The notes: generated from the letters alone by a model not told the origin. A DNA stretch of 64,000 nt from Artemisia argyi (GCA_030686995.1 CM060702.1:69097440-69161439), one strand, 5' to 3'. Shown: positions 12,459 to 24,860, numbered from the stretch's first letter. Program-made: numbers and translations.

Positions 12459-13451
12459 ATGTCTCATCCACACCTTCTTATTTGCCATTGGTGTGGTAAT
12501 CCTTATAATGGAGGCAATTGCCCCAGCTGTGGCATGGTAGAGTCAGGAAACGGGTCTGTCTATAACCAGAATCCCTATTCCTACCATGACAAAACTGATT
12601 CATTCCATCAGTTACCACACCATGAGACTCAACAGTTTTACTGTTGTGAGTACTGTGGTGGTTCACACTACAGTTCTGATTTTCAATCAGGAAACACGCT
12701 TGTCTATGAGCAGTTTCCTGATAACAATTATAACTCTAGCACATACAACCCACAGCCACATCAGTTTTACTGTTGTGATTACTGTGGAGGTCCACACTCT
12801 AGCTCGGATTGTCAAACAAGGAATCTATTTCCTTGTAACAATTACGACTATTCGTTTTCAGACCCACCTCCACAGTATCAAATGATTCACACAACTCCTC
12901 ATGATACTGAGCAAGACCTTTTACTAAAGGCTCTTGATATATTGAAAGAACTTAAGGAGGAGTTGGTTACTACAATGTTTCAAGACTCTCGTGAGAAATC
13001 TATGGCAAAATTACTTGCTGAAGAACGATATGCTAGAAACGAATTGAGCGTGGAAGAATTGCTAGTCTTAGAACAAGCAGCTGTAACACGTGCCAAATTT
13101 CGTAAAGCTGCTCTTCTAGACTGTGATGATGATAGTGATAATGAAGACACCCTTAATATCCTTCAATTTTATAAGGGTTCGTCAGATTCATCATTTGTGA
13201 TTCCTCCCATTGAAAATCAGGGAGAAAATAATGAGACGGAGAAATTACTAGCAGAAGATCAAATGGAACTTGTACAATCCATGAATGCTAGCTCCTCTCA
13301 TCTCCCTCAGTCTGTTGTTATCACACCCGAAGTTCACACTCACTCTCTAAACATGGGGGATGAGCATCTTAGCACTGTTCCTAATAAGGAATCGGAAGAA
13401 TTAATAAAGTCTAGTGTTGAGATCCTTGTCCCAATCCCGAGAGAGTCATAG
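12459..13451 (+). CDS. E1 internal protein with gag-like zinc knuckles
   Basis: 330 residues from the first ATG of the open frame. The frame is open upstream to 12255 but has no earlier ATG. The N-terminal 120 residues hold three Cys modules. Residues 9-24 have two CxxC pairs. Residues 63-75 have CxxCGGSH but Phe where the last Cys should be. Residues 106-118 form an intact C-x2-C-x3-H-x4-C knuckle. The same unusual spacing occurs in the gag knuckles of E3, E4 and E5. The middle is helical, around a conserved-looking segment LLKALDILKELKEEL. The C-terminal third is acidic. It is probably a nucleic-acid-binding relic or accessory product, perhaps packaging the element's RNA. That role is inference. 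A frameshift or stop follows at 13449. Confidence 0.6.
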   Translation: MSHPHLLICHWCGNPYNGGNCPSCGMVESGNGSVYNQNPYSYHDKTDSFHQLPHHETQQFYCCEYCGGSHYSSDFQSGNTLVYEQFPDNNYNSSTYNPQPHQFYCCDYCGGPHSSSDCQTRNLFPCNNYDYSFSDPPPQYQMIHTTPHDTEQDLLLKALDILKELKEELVTTMFQDSREKSMAKLLAEERYARNELSVEELLVLEQAAVTRAKFRKAALLDCDDDSDNEDTLNILQFYKGSSDSSFVIPPIENQGENNETEKLLAEDQMELVQSMNASSSHLPQSVVITPEVHTHSLNMGDEHLSTVPNKESEELIKSSVEILVPIPRES

Positions 13452-13474
13452 GGAACTTTTGATCAAGTGTGTGA

Positions 13475-14268
13475 TATTCCTTCACCCCTGATAATCCAAA
13501 TGATCAAATTGAGATTGTCTCTTATTCCAGTGATGATTGTTTATCTTATGGAGACATTGAGTATGTTAATGCATCCCTTCCCCACTCTAATGTTGACTTT
13601 CTTCTCGAGGAGTTCGCCGATGAACTCACTCACACCAATCCACTTCCATCGGGATGTGATGATGATCTCTTTGATTTCAAAGATGATCTGGAAGAAGTCG
13701 AAGCATTCCTTGCCCTAGATAGTTCAACTTCGTATGAAGTTGATGATAACTATCTTGATTCTGAGGGGGACATTCATTTCCTTGAAAGCTTATTGAATGA
13801 TGACCCATCACTCAATTCTTATCTCAACACTGGGCTTAGTGATTCAAACACTGATGAAAAGTCTTTATCTTATGGTGACATCAGTGACGTTGCTGAAATA
13901 CCTTCTGAGCCCATCATTGATCACCTTATCATGACTCCTCCGGAGTATGATAGCCCGGGGGAGATACACTCAATCTTGAGGATTTGCAAATTCCCACCCA
14001 CCCTCTCGGGATGTTTTTTAGCATAACCTTTGAAATCCAAACTCAGGCTAATGAGCCTGCTCTCGAGGTGCCTTCCTCCCTTCTTCACTCATTTGGGAAT
14101 GAAGATACCATCTTTGATCCCGGCATTTTCATTTACCATTATCTTGAGCCGGATACTTATCTCATCGGTGTGGAACTTTCACGTGCTTCAAATGTTTGTC
14201 CAAACATCTTGAATGAAAGTCCGATTGAGATTGCTTCTTCCACATCATGCTTCCCCATGAACAATTGA
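13475..14268 (+). pseudogene. E1 acidic protein, frameshifted continuation
   Basis: After the stop at 13449-13451 a different frame opens at 13475 and runs to 14026. It encodes a strongly acidic protein (SEGDIHFLESLLNDDPSL). A further one-base shift near 13970 continues it to 14268 with NEDTIFDPGI. I recall similar acidic proteins next to Athila/Tat-like genes in Asteraceae. There is no catalytic motif. The two shifts mean the protein is not made as one chain from this copy. Confidence 0.5.
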
Positions 14269-15075
14269 ATTCGGGGTCGAGTCAAGCTAGCGACTCGGTA
14301 AACAAAAACAGTAGCATGCTTACAGGGTTTTCACCCTAAGTGTGGGGGAGTTACCCATGCTATGGTTACAAATAAAGTGATAAACAAAATGGTGTTTCCA
14401 CATTTAGCATGTAATGTTGCCCTTTTACGTTCAAAGGGTCGGCATAATAGCCGGGACTTTGAATATTGAGGACAATATTCATTCTAAGTGTCGGGGGTAT
14501 TCGCTATTCTAGCGAATTTTATCACATTTTACTATCTAGTACCCCCGTTTTTGGCCGAAATTTCAAAAATTTTCAAAAAATTTTCACTGGTGCTTCAAAA
14601 TTTTTGTGGTTATCAGTCCGCCATGTCTAAACGACAAAAGGATTGGCTAATCCAGGAGCAAATGGCTCTTGGTAAAGATATATCAAATCCGTTTATGGCT
14701 TGCAATTTGCCCAAAATTGTATGGTAAATCAACTCGCCATATCTTAAAAAGTGAATGAGTTGGCTAGCCCGCAAGATTATGGCTTGTGGTAAAGGCAGTG
14801 GAAAAACCATAATTGGTAATCAGCTCACCAAGAGGTTGACTTTGTCCATCAAGAGTTGTCTAGTCCAGAAGCAAACGGCTTTTGGTAAAGACGAATCAAA
14901 TCCGTTGACAACTGGTTTGCTCAAAATCACATGGTTATCAGGTGGACCATAGTTTTTACTTGAATCGATACATCTGGCTACTCCAGAAGTGGTGGCTTTT
15001 GGTAAAGAGATTAAAATCTATTAAGTTTTCAAAACAGTTATTGCTAGGGATTAGCAATATTTTAGTGTGGGGGAT
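14269..15075 (+). repeat. E1 3' non-coding region: four tandem units and polypurine tracts
   Basis: Four degenerate units start near 14644, 14761, 14857 and 14975 (spacings about 117, 96 and 118 bp). Each has 'ggct..tccag.ag' followed by 'ggctt.tggtaaaga'. G-rich purine runs recur at about 14341 (gtgtgggggag), 14490 and 15065 (gtgtggggga). The last abuts the right LTR and is the likely plus-strand primer. No gene is seen. Confidence 0.65.
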
Positions 15076-18000
15076 TGATGAGTGCTCAAATACTCATCAT
15101 TTTTGGTCAAATCTAAACTGCAAAACATACAAAAACACTCAGTAATGCATCAGAATACTAAAAATATTTCAAAATTGTGTTTTATATGTTTTAGATGCAA
15201 AATGAGCAAAAACAGATGAAAAACGTATAAAGTTTGCCAAATTGGCAGTTTCAATCCCCCAACTTTTAAAAATTGGCAAAAATAGTCCCTGAGCACATAT
15301 TTTAAAAGAAAAATCACCAAAGGTCCTTTTGAAATCATAAATTGTCATATTTAGTCCTTTGGTGAAAAATCTCAAAAGTTTTGGAAAATACAAGTTTAGT
15401 CCCTGTACTTTCAGATTTTGGCAGTTTTGGACCCTGGGAGTTCAAATTTGGAGAAAAAAGTCAAATATGGTCCTTGGGAATTCACATATGTCACTTTTAA
15501 TCCCTGGATAAAAATTTTGAAGAAATTACATGTTTGGTCCCTGGACTTTTCAAAAATGACAATTTTGGTCCCCGTGAATTTCAAAATGGAAAAATATCAC
15601 TTTTGGTCCATGTACTAATGAAACTTGGCAGGAATGAACCTTATGAATACTTTGGAAGATGGACAAAAACAGCCCTTGCACTTTTCAGGAAATACAAAAT
15701 TGGTCCTTGTCATAACTACTTAACCAAATTGGACCCTTGTTGTTTATTTTACCCAAATACCAAACCAAACCCAAACCTGATCCACATATACCCCAAGCCC
15801 AAACCCCAAAGGCCCAACTCCAAAATATAAAAAAAACCACCCCTGGTCGTTTGACCCAAGTCAAACCCACCATCCCTAACCTCACTTTCCCTCCTCCATT
15901 AACACCCTAATTACCAGGAATCCTCTATTCCCCCCTCCTCACCTTTTCCACAAAATACTCACCTTCCTCAACCCTTATCCCCTATACCTCCACATACATC
16001 CAAAATTCCTTAATGGTTTCAAACCTGCTCAAATGAGATTTGGCGCCAAAAATGCCAAGTGTACGTTCATGATGAATTCAAGAAATCCAAAGGTCAAATA
16101 TGGTGGGAAATGCTCAGGAACCAAGTGGTAACCCTAGAAATCACTATATAACAGAAAAGAAGGCCAGAAGAAGTAGTAGTAGTGTAGGGTAGAAATAATG
16201 TATTGTAGCTTCATCATTTAGTTAAAAATTTCAAGTTCTGTTGTAATTTTTGATTAGAAATCCTTGTATTGAGTTGCTTTAGTGAATTAAAAACTTATGT
16301 TACCCTTTAATTTCAATATCTCAGTTTTCAAATTCTAATTTTGTGATTTCAAGTAGGAAATTCCAACTTCCTGTTTAAGTATCACAGGTAGTGTTTGTTG
16401 TTTGTTTAAACTTGTTTTAGCTTATTCATAAGCTTTTTAGAAGTATTCAAAACATTTCAAACAGTTCTAGTGGAAAAAAAAAATAAAAATAAGAAAATAA
16501 AAAAAAAAGGAAAAAGAAGAAGGAAGAAGGAGATGGTGAATGTTATGGTTTAGAAGTCTCAGGGAGACAGTAGGGAAATTGTGAGTGGTTCAATCTTTGT
16601 TTTGAGCACAAGTCTTTATTGTAAGTCTCCATTTTAATTTTAAGCATAAATGTGCATACTTTGATTTTGGCAGTTGTATTAGTTTCTTGTTGCTGATTTA
16701 TATTTACTTATGTTAATTCTTCATTAGTACAAGCTCCAACATGGTTTTCATGGCTTAAACTTTTGATTTGCTTCATAAAATTTCCATATCAGGCTCATAT
16801 AGGGGTGTTTGGCTTAAACTGTCTCAGGGTAACCAAGGGTACCTTGGTTATGGTTCATTGTCTTAATAACTTATACCAGGTTATTAGAGTCCAATCAAGT
16901 CATAAGATTTTAGTTTATGTCACTAAAAAGTCAAGATGACCTCTTAAACCCCATTAGTTGTCATCTGTTGTGTTTTAGGCTCCCACATCCCATCAATTCC
17001 ATTCATAATTGGTTAAAGTAGCTTTACTTAGTCTCAATATAGCATATATTACTTAATCAGTTCATTAGAAGTGATCAAAATCCACTTAAGTCAAATTAGT
17101 AGTTCATGTAAAAAGTCAAACTTGCATCCCTTTGCTGAAAAACCAAAAATTGTGGGAATTTATTAGAATTGTGTATTGTGTTTCAGGCCTTGTGATTTTC
17201 AGGTTTTGTTGTATCCCAGCTAGTCTTCAAGTTCCCACAATCCTTTCATTTTTGCTATTTTTCTGTAGGCCCCACCATCACCCCAAAGTAACCTGCAGGG
17301 GAGGGAATTCCCCTGCTGCAGCAGATAACTACTCCACCACCACCACTTTGGTGGTGGTTTCTGGCCACCACAGTGGTCCCACAAGTCCCATCTTTGTTCC
17401 TTTCAACCCCCCTCCTACCCCTCTTCAAGCTTTGACCAATAGTTTGACCTTAGGCATTGTGGACCCCATTTGGAATTTCCCCTATACATTGTCCCATTTT
17501 CAGTGTTCAACTAAATGATATAAGTGCTTAATTGTGCTTATTTACTTATTCTGTGGACCCTTTTGGCTTTTTCCAGCTTATACATGTCCAAACAAGTTAA
17601 ATGAACCAGAATCACCCATAGTGGGTCCCACTTAAGCTCATTTGAGCTTATTTCCTCATTTGGTTAACTAAAGTCAACTGTGGTGCTAATAAGCATCCAC
17701 AATGCTTATTTTTAAGTTACAAAAAAGTTGTTTTTACAAAAGTTAGTTGTTTTTAGTATTAAAATAGTTTTGTAAAAAAAAATCCAGAAAAAACAATTTA
17801 ATAATAAGTGATAGTTTCTATTTAATGTAATTTAAATTTTTAATTTTCATTTTTAGATTTTTACTAAGTACTTGGCATTTTTATATTTTTATTAATTAAC
17901 TTTTATATTAAAGTAATTTTAGTAAATTCTCAGATTTTTATTTTGTAATTTAGTATTTATTAGATTTAATATTAGTTTAATTAATAATTAATCAATAATT

Positions 18001-18788
18001 AAGTTTTAAATAGCATAATTAATTTTTATAAAGTGAGAGCTAGTTTTTATATTTTTCCTAGCTTTTATATAATGTAAAATAATTTTAGAAATTTTATTAT
18101 AATTTTTACTGTTCATTTTCTATTTTTAATAATTTAAAATAGTTTAATAAGGTAATTAATAAATAATTAGTAATTAATTAATATAAAAATCACAAAAAGA
18201 CAATAATACATATTTTTAGTTTTAAAACTTGTTTTTAGTTATTTTATAATTTTATAAAATTAATTTTCATTTTTTTAGTATTTAAGTAATATTATATTGT
18301 ATTTAAGTTATTTAAATATTAATAATAATTATTAAATAGTATTTAATTAATATTAAATAATTAATTAGTGTAAAAATTAATTTTCTTTTTCTAAAAATTT
18401 TCTTTCATCATTTAGTTTGTAAAAAAGTCATTTTCACCCCCTGTGGGTTTTCAGATTTCAGTTTTCACATTTTATTTTGTGCGTTTACGTTATTTAAAAC
18501 GTGAACGTACGCGTTTTTAGGTTTTAAATGTTTCTGGTTTTTCTAACTTTTCAATCTTGTTCATATAGCTTATTTAAGCTATTTCCTTGTAGATTCAGTA
18601 GTGTAATCAATCTCAAACCCTTTCCATCCAAATTCACCCGATCACAAACCCGTTTTAATACCATCCACACCTCGTCGGTACATAACGACCCGGGGAAACC
18701 CTATATTCCACGGAGCATTGAGCCTAAGGAGTTTGACCTTGTTGACCACATCCGTGGTCGATTTAGGTTGACTGTTTAGCATCAATCA
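15076..18788 (+). repeat. E1 right (3') LTR
   Basis: 3,713 bp, collinear with the left LTR apart from scattered substitutions and small indels, for example in the A-rich run near 16480 and the AT-rich region 17750-18380. The TATA box copy is at about 16144-16152. The terminal hairpin has one mismatch here. The LTR ends GCATCAATCA, immediately followed by the target duplication catgt. Confidence 0.9.
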
Positions 18789-18793
18789 CATGT

Positions 18794-19009
<216 letters not shown>

Positions 19010-20175
19010 TCCTAGATATTTTCCCTATAAATAGCAAACAACTAGCTCATTTATTTTTACAAGATAAAAACTCACAAACTCTCTCAAAACTCTCTAGCAT
19101 TCGGCCAGAGAAAACAAGGAAGAAAATGTGATTTTTGCTTAAAAGTGCTTATTCGGGTTTATAAACTAGTTACAAAATGTTTTGGAGTAATTATTCGGGT
19201 TATATTGTCTTGCTTCTACCACTAATCCATCATCTTCAAGTTAGCTTAAAAATCATTTTTATACTTTTACATATGTGTTTTATCCATTTATTATGCTCAT
19301 CTATACATTTATAAAGTTTAAATCCTTATTTAAACTCATTTAATTACATATATCATCTATATACATGTTTGTGAATTTTTATGATGAAATCAAGTTAATA
19401 TAAGTCTTAAAAAAATTATTGGTTGAGAGAAATGAGTATAAGCAAGCCTTTGAAAATTTTTACTTTGATTTATGAGATCTATGGTTATATATATGTTAAT
19501 ATAAGTTTATAATTGTTTTACTAGACTTTTTAGTCAATTATTCTAGATCTACATTTTATTATGTTGTCATGACTATTTTTGAACTATATATTGATTGAAG
19601 AAACTGGTGGAAGAAATTAGGATATATTTGGAGTTGATTTGAGAGATTTTAGTGTAGAAAAATGGATAATAGAAAAATAGGCGCGGAAATCCAAATTTCT
19701 AATTTTCAGAAAAAAAAGTATTTTTACAAGTTTTAGTCAAAGAAATAGAATATAGATTTATAAACAAAAATGTGATCATTTGAATGGATTATAACGAAGG
19801 AGATACGAATATTTCTAAATATATTAGCGATAACTATTTTCAGAAAAATATATAGTTGCTGAATGGATTTTCGAGTTAGTAAAACCGAGCTTTAAAAGAT
19901 AAACCGAGTCCCCAAGACCTCAAAATATATTAGTATACTTAAATACCTTCGCGGTGATAGGTATAACTTTAAAAACCGATCTATAACGAATAATTTATGA
20001 CTTAACAAAGATACCAACGAAGAGTATTATTTTGACAGCTTTTCTAATAGGGAATAGTAATCTGTTTTTATTTTTCAAAATGGATTTTCGACAATTTAGG
20101 TGCGGTTTTAGCTAAAATGACTTAAACGAAAGTTGTAGTGTTTTGGTTAACTATTTTAGTCGAGTCGTAAACTCT

Positions 20176-20219
20176 CAGCGTTCATCCTGAGCCAGGATCG
20201 AACTCTCCATGAGATTCAT
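20176..20219 (-). other. Plastid 16S rRNA gene 5' end fragment (44 bp)
   Basis: The minus strand reads the start of the plastid 16S rRNA gene together with a few bases of its upstream leader: atgaatctcatggag, then ttcgatcctggctcagg, then atgaacgctg. It matches the plastid sequence as I remember it and differs from plant mitochondrial 18S at the same place (…ggctcagaaggaacgct). Homology stops abruptly on both sides. It is non-functional. Confidence 0.8.
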
Positions 20220-21014
20220 TTTCATTACCGAAATATTCATATCGAAACTACGATAATTAAACTACGACATATACTTGAAAATATATATTACAACTACTAA
20301 TAGCAAACATCGACATAAACATATTTTCACAACTAAATATACAAACAAACATGTACGGGCGATATAACATTTTATAAATTGCATACACGACATTATAGCA
20401 CTACCTAAAACGCATTATCACTTTAGGTTGCGGTTAGAGCATCGCGCGTCGTTTTCTGTGCACACTTGTAACGCATTATTTATTGCTTGAGGTGAGTATT
20501 CACGAACCCCCTTTTTCTAACTATTTTAATCACTTAGGGGTGGATGCATGAATTATACTTGAACTAAATTGATTATTATTTTGAACTTTTGTTTCACTAC
20601 TTATGCTAGTGAGAAATTAATCACATTTTACTAATTTGACTATTCTTTTATGAACACTATCATTTTGAACCCTTTAACTATTTTGAACTCTTTTGACTTG
20701 TCTTGACCTTATAACTTACTTTGAGCTTTTAAACTTGATTTGGAACCTTAAACTCAAAACGTTTATGCTTCTGTGCAACGCTGTACTTTTTATACTTTTT
20801 GGACATGATGTGTTTCTTTATTACGATATGTGCCTTAATGTGTTAAACTTATTCTATGCGCTATATTCTTTAACAACTGTTTAACTCTTGGATGGAGTAG
20901 ATGGAGAGGTATTGATAGTACTATCGGGCTGACGCCCCCACCCTTGGTCAGCGATTCTTGGCTCACAACGTTTTCAAGATTTACTCATACTATATTTTAG
21001 CAGTGGATTGTGAA

Positions 21015-21818
21015 CTATGTTACCCGGACACGGCTGAGTGGCCGTCATACCCGGGTCGGTACGACGCGACACGGATCCGGGTATGAAATCCGGTCCGGAC
21101 ACGCCACTTTGCGCTTGGGTACAGCAGGCATTGAATAAGGTGAACCATATCGCGACCTGGATCGCTCGGGCTCGCGACCTGGATCGCTGGTTTTCGCGTT
21201 CCGTTTCTTGTGTATGATTTTGTACCTTGATTTCATTTCTAGTGTTATTCTTTTCGTAGTGATGAATTTTCCGGTGAAACTATGTTGAAGAAGAAGATAA
21301 AAGAGTGAAAAGCGGCTGATAAAAGAAGATGCATGTGTCTAATACCCTAAAAAGCTTATTACCTTTTATTCTCTTTCTTTGGGCCCAATTAATAACTTAG
21401 GTAAATGGGCAAGCTAAAATTATTTAATTTGACCCAACAATGTTGTTTTCATGATTATTAATAGTGGGTTTTACTCAAATAATAATTAAATTCATACACA
21501 ATGTAAATTTTGGTATATAATATATAATTAAAAATATTAAATATAATAACAAAATTAATAAAAGTTTATAAATAAGTATATAAAATACATAAATAACTAT
21601 TAAAACCTAATGTTAATTTTAGTTTTATTGAATATGTTTAAATTTGTTGCACGAATTATCTATATGTTTATTTTATTTTAGGAAAAATTATTGTCGTATC
21701 CATACCCAAGTCCAAAATTAGGACGGTGTCCCCGTCTCCTAAATTTTTTTGGATGACGTATCCGACACTCGGATCCGTGCCAATATCGGATGCTCCTACC
21801 CGTGTCAATGTAACATAG
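21015..21818. mobile_element. Non-autonomous TIR DNA transposon (804 bp)
   Basis: The ends are inverted: ctatgttac.cggacacgg-like on the left and its complement, ending gtaacatag, on the right. Near-identical 8-bp flanks, attgtgaa (21007-21014) and gttgtgaa (21819-21826), fit a target duplication, as for hAT elements. The terminal motif resembles a widespread plant MITE family beginning CTATGTT..(C)CGGAC; that is recall, not a search. Inside, 'cgcgacctggatcgct' is repeated at about 21151 and 21174. No transposase is encoded. Confidence 0.65.
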
Positions 21819-22255
21819 GTTGTGAACACATAGGTTGAAAGTTTTGTATGGGCGGAACTTGCAACTGAATGGATTGACAACGCCTTTGCCTTGTGGACTA
21901 TTCTCAAAGACCAAAAACTTGGACTCTCTCTTTAAAATCTTCATATTATATAAAACGTGTGTACTCACCAACTATTTTCATAGTTGACCCGTTTTCTCTC
22001 ATGCATTTCAGGTGATCATCAGTAAGTATTTTCATGAAGACTTTTAGAAGTCTTCACATGTCATCGTTGTTGTCGTCTTATCACAAGATTTTATCTTTTG
22101 GAAAACTAAGTCTTATGTTATTATTTCCGATGTCGGCTAAAACACTATTGTAATGTTGTAGTCTTTCCTTAAATTTTAATTATGGTATTGTATCTCTTTT
22201 GCGATGTATATTGATTTCGTCGCACCTCGCGTTTTTCGGCGGGGTGTGATATTAA

Positions 22256-22545
22256 TTGAACCCTTTACATGATTTGTCTAGTTGTTTTGCCCTATTCGCG
22301 ATTTAAAAGTAACCTTTTTTCCATCACTAGAGACTCTGACCTCTCAAACAAGCAAACAAACTCTTAATGAAAGTATGCAGATCCCCTCTGACCCTATGAA
22401 GCCCTCACTACCTAGTCTTGCAGGACATTACTTGAACCCTTATGTGATTTGTCTAGTTGTCTTTCCTTCTTCGGAATCCAATAATCACATTTTTTCATCA
22501 CTCGACACTCTAACCTTAACACACTCTCAAACAAGCTCTTAATGA
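22256..22545. repeat. Imperfect tandem duplication, about 177-bp period
   Basis: The block beginning 'ttgaacccttt.catgatttgtctagttgt' at about 22256 recurs at about 22433. The following 'catcact.ga.actct.acct' and 'ctcttaatgaaagtatgc' segments recur in the same order. The second copy is diverged by roughly 15-20%. No coding content. Confidence 0.6.
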
Positions 22546-22934
22546 TAGTATGCGAGTAGTATTATTCACCAAACACACATGGATTAAGATATCTTAAGTC
22601 AGCTTAATTAGACAACAACAAACAAGGCTAAAATTAGACAACGACACATACTCAAACCAAGCTATCGCGCACAATCAAGGACGGCTCTGACGACAGAATG
22701 AAACAAATTTAGATTAACTTTAAATAGCACTGTAGCTAGGAACATGGGACTCACGCATGCAAGTAATCCACGTTGTACATAAGTACTATGCCACATGGCA
22801 ATTAGATACTTACCAAAGCACACTAAGATACCAAACATTAAAACCCTTCAGTTAACATAAAATAGATATCTAGACATAATAATCCTTTCATGTCAATATT
22901 GCAAGATACCAACTGCACTAAATTTGGTCTGACA
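22546..22934. other. Intergenic DNA downstream of the F-box gene
   Basis: AT-rich, with no ORF or repeat that I can name. The part nearest 22935 should include the 3' UTR of the minus-strand F-box gene. I see no certain polyadenylation signal. Confidence 0.4.
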
Positions 22935-24501
22935 CTAGCCCAAGTACAATAGTTTTACATTATATCGATTAGTCTTTACCTTAGATAGACCCAAAGGTAA
23001 AGTATTAGCATAACTCTGCAAGTCCTTCCAAAATGCAGCTTCACTTTTTACTCGAATAGTACCACCAGGTGTAATAATAAAATCCTTCAGAACTTTGGCG
23101 TTACTAAGTAGATACTTCATCGCCTTTGTATCACATTTCATCCAGAAGGATCCAGTGATTTTGATAACTTCAAGATGAGACTGGAGACAAATAGGTGGAG
23201 TTTCTGGTTCCGTCCAATCAATGTCTTGTGGATCCTTTAGATAAGCAAAGTCTTGTGGTCGATTTGTCAAATTAGAAGCATAGTGCTTACAATCCTAGCA
23301 AGAACACACAAATACAAAATCATTTAGTTATAATATAAAAGGAAATAAATAATCAGGTTGTTTATCGTTTTTTACAAAAAATAAATAAATAAATAAATAA
23401 TAAAGAAAAAAAATCACCTTCCGAATGGTAAGAGTTTGTAGAATAGGGGAGTTTTCCAGTAAAGAGAACAATAAGGTCCAACCACAGAATCTGGGTATTC
23501 CTATCTCCAAACAGGTCAGGAATTGCAATGTGGGCACGTCACTAAGATAGTGATTGCTTAGAAGCTTCAAAAATATCAAATAATTAGTGGGAACACAAAG
23601 AATTCATCTAAATTTTAAAGAAAATAAAACTTACATAAGTTGTAGTGTTGTCTAATAAAAGGTACTTTACTCCACGTATCTTATGCAAAAGAACATACGC
23701 ACGCTCAGTCTCATTCTCAAAGCGTAACTCAACACAGCATGATCCCAAACGAAAACTTGCATTAATGGGTGTTAACGAACCCTCAACCACATAGCATGCG
23801 GACTCTTCACCAGAGTTTTCCTCTATATGGAATTGTTTAATTGTAGGGAGATTAAGAAGAACTGTGCCAGGTGGATCCATGTAAGGAATGTATCCGCAAG
23901 AAAGACTGATGTGTAATACTTGCAGTGACGGAGATGTGATATCATAAATTTGTTCTGCATTAGAATATGTTCCTCCTAAAAATAGATCCTCAAGTTTTGG
24001 ACAACAACGGAAGATATTTTCTGTTAGTTCTAAGGGAGGGCGATTAATCTCAAATGTAAGGGACTTCAGACTTGGCAAGTGAAATACCCCAGGGACTGTC
24101 ATGGAAGTTTTGAAAGTTGAAGATAGTTTTAAAACTGTGAGGCTGTCACATGTGAACACACTTGAAGGTAATGCCATGTAAAGAACATCGACATCTATCT
24201 CATATGCTTTATGCCTAATAACCTCACAAAATATATCATAAATCGCTCTATATCTAGAATGATGTCTAGAAATTAGGTAAAACTTCCCAATTTTTGGTGA
24301 CTTCAAACGATTTAATATTCCATGAATGAAATTAAAATCTAGTAAACGAATGGATCTAATACAAAAATCAAGATTGTGAATTTCTAACCATACATCCTTC
24401 CACCTTTTCGACAAAACGCAGGTAGAAACAGCCTCTTTAGTGTTCAGGAATGAGATTATGTTTGCAAGAAGGTCATCGGGTAAATTGCTAATTCTATCCA
24501 T
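22935..24501 (-). CDS. F-box/FBD/LRR-repeat protein
   Basis: Three coding exons: 24501-23635, 23564-23418 and 23294-22935. All introns are phase 0 and have GT..AG ends (donors gtaagt and gtgatt, acceptors gaag and ctag). The product has 457 residues, usual for plant F-box/FBD/LRR proteins. Residues 1-45 are the F-box ([28 protein letters not shown]). Leucine-rich repeats follow at about 100-345. A C-terminal FBD domain starts near residue 370 ([26 protein letters not shown]). Such proteins are presumed substrate receptors of SCF ubiquitin ligases, binding SKP1-like ASK proteins through the F-box. The substrate is unknown. No frameshift or stop is seen, so it may be functional, although this large family contains many pseudogenes. 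Confidence 0.9.
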
Positions 24502-24850
24502 TCAAATTGTGTAAACAAGTTTCCTTTCAAATTAGCAAACATTTAAACCCCCGTGATAACAGTTTGGAAGTACTACCTGTTTATTGGTCCAATGGTTGTC
24601 TCGACTCGCGAGACTGGTCAAAAACTAAGAAAGAAATCACTATAAATAAATCGTAAGGTTAGGGTATCTGACTAAAGTTAGAGAAAACATATAAGAAAAT
24701 CAATCATACCAAAGCGGAAATAGCTATAAGAAGTAAGTAAGTGCACCTAAGATTGAGATCAAGCACCTGGATCTCAAAGAGAGGCAGATTCCAATGAAAC
24801 GTTATCAATTGAAAAGAAAGCACAATTTGGATGGAACACTCCAAATGGAA

Positions 24851-24860
24851 ATATATATAG
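24851..24860 (-). promoter_or_regulatory. Putative TATA box of the F-box gene
   Basis: On the minus strand CTATATATAT lies about 350 bp upstream of the F-box start codon. The 24502-24840 interval would then be 5' UTR, possibly with an intron, as several AG/GT junction candidates occur near 24740-24770. Inferred from sequence only. Confidence 0.4.

Larger units (their letters stand above)
8429..18788 (+). mobile_element. E1: LARD-like non-autonomous LTR retrotransposon with 3.7-kb LTRs
   Basis: Two long direct repeats (8429-12155 and 15076-18788) begin TGATGAGTGCTC and end GCATCAATCA. They flank a 2.9-kb internal region. A perfect 5-bp target duplication, catgt, lies on both sides (8424-8428, 18789-18793). 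A primer-binding site (12161-12178) resembling the 3' end of tRNA-Asp follows the left LTR. A purine run (gtgtggggga) precedes the right LTR. No RT, integrase, RNase H or protease is present. The internal ORFs encode only a zinc-knuckle protein and an acidic protein. Long LTRs with a short non-pol interior fit the LARD class. By eye the LTRs differ at about 2% of positions over their first 800 bp, so insertion was fairly recent. Confidence 0.9.

Noticed and set aside
20176..20219. Bacterial contamination or a functional rRNA gene
   Set aside because: Only 44 bp match, the plastid form is followed including upstream leader bases, and flanks are ordinary AT-rich plant DNA.
22935..24501. F-box gene as a pseudogene broken into three pieces
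   Set aside because: The three segments join at consensus splice sites in phase 0 to give a full-length protein with F-box, LRR and FBD parts.
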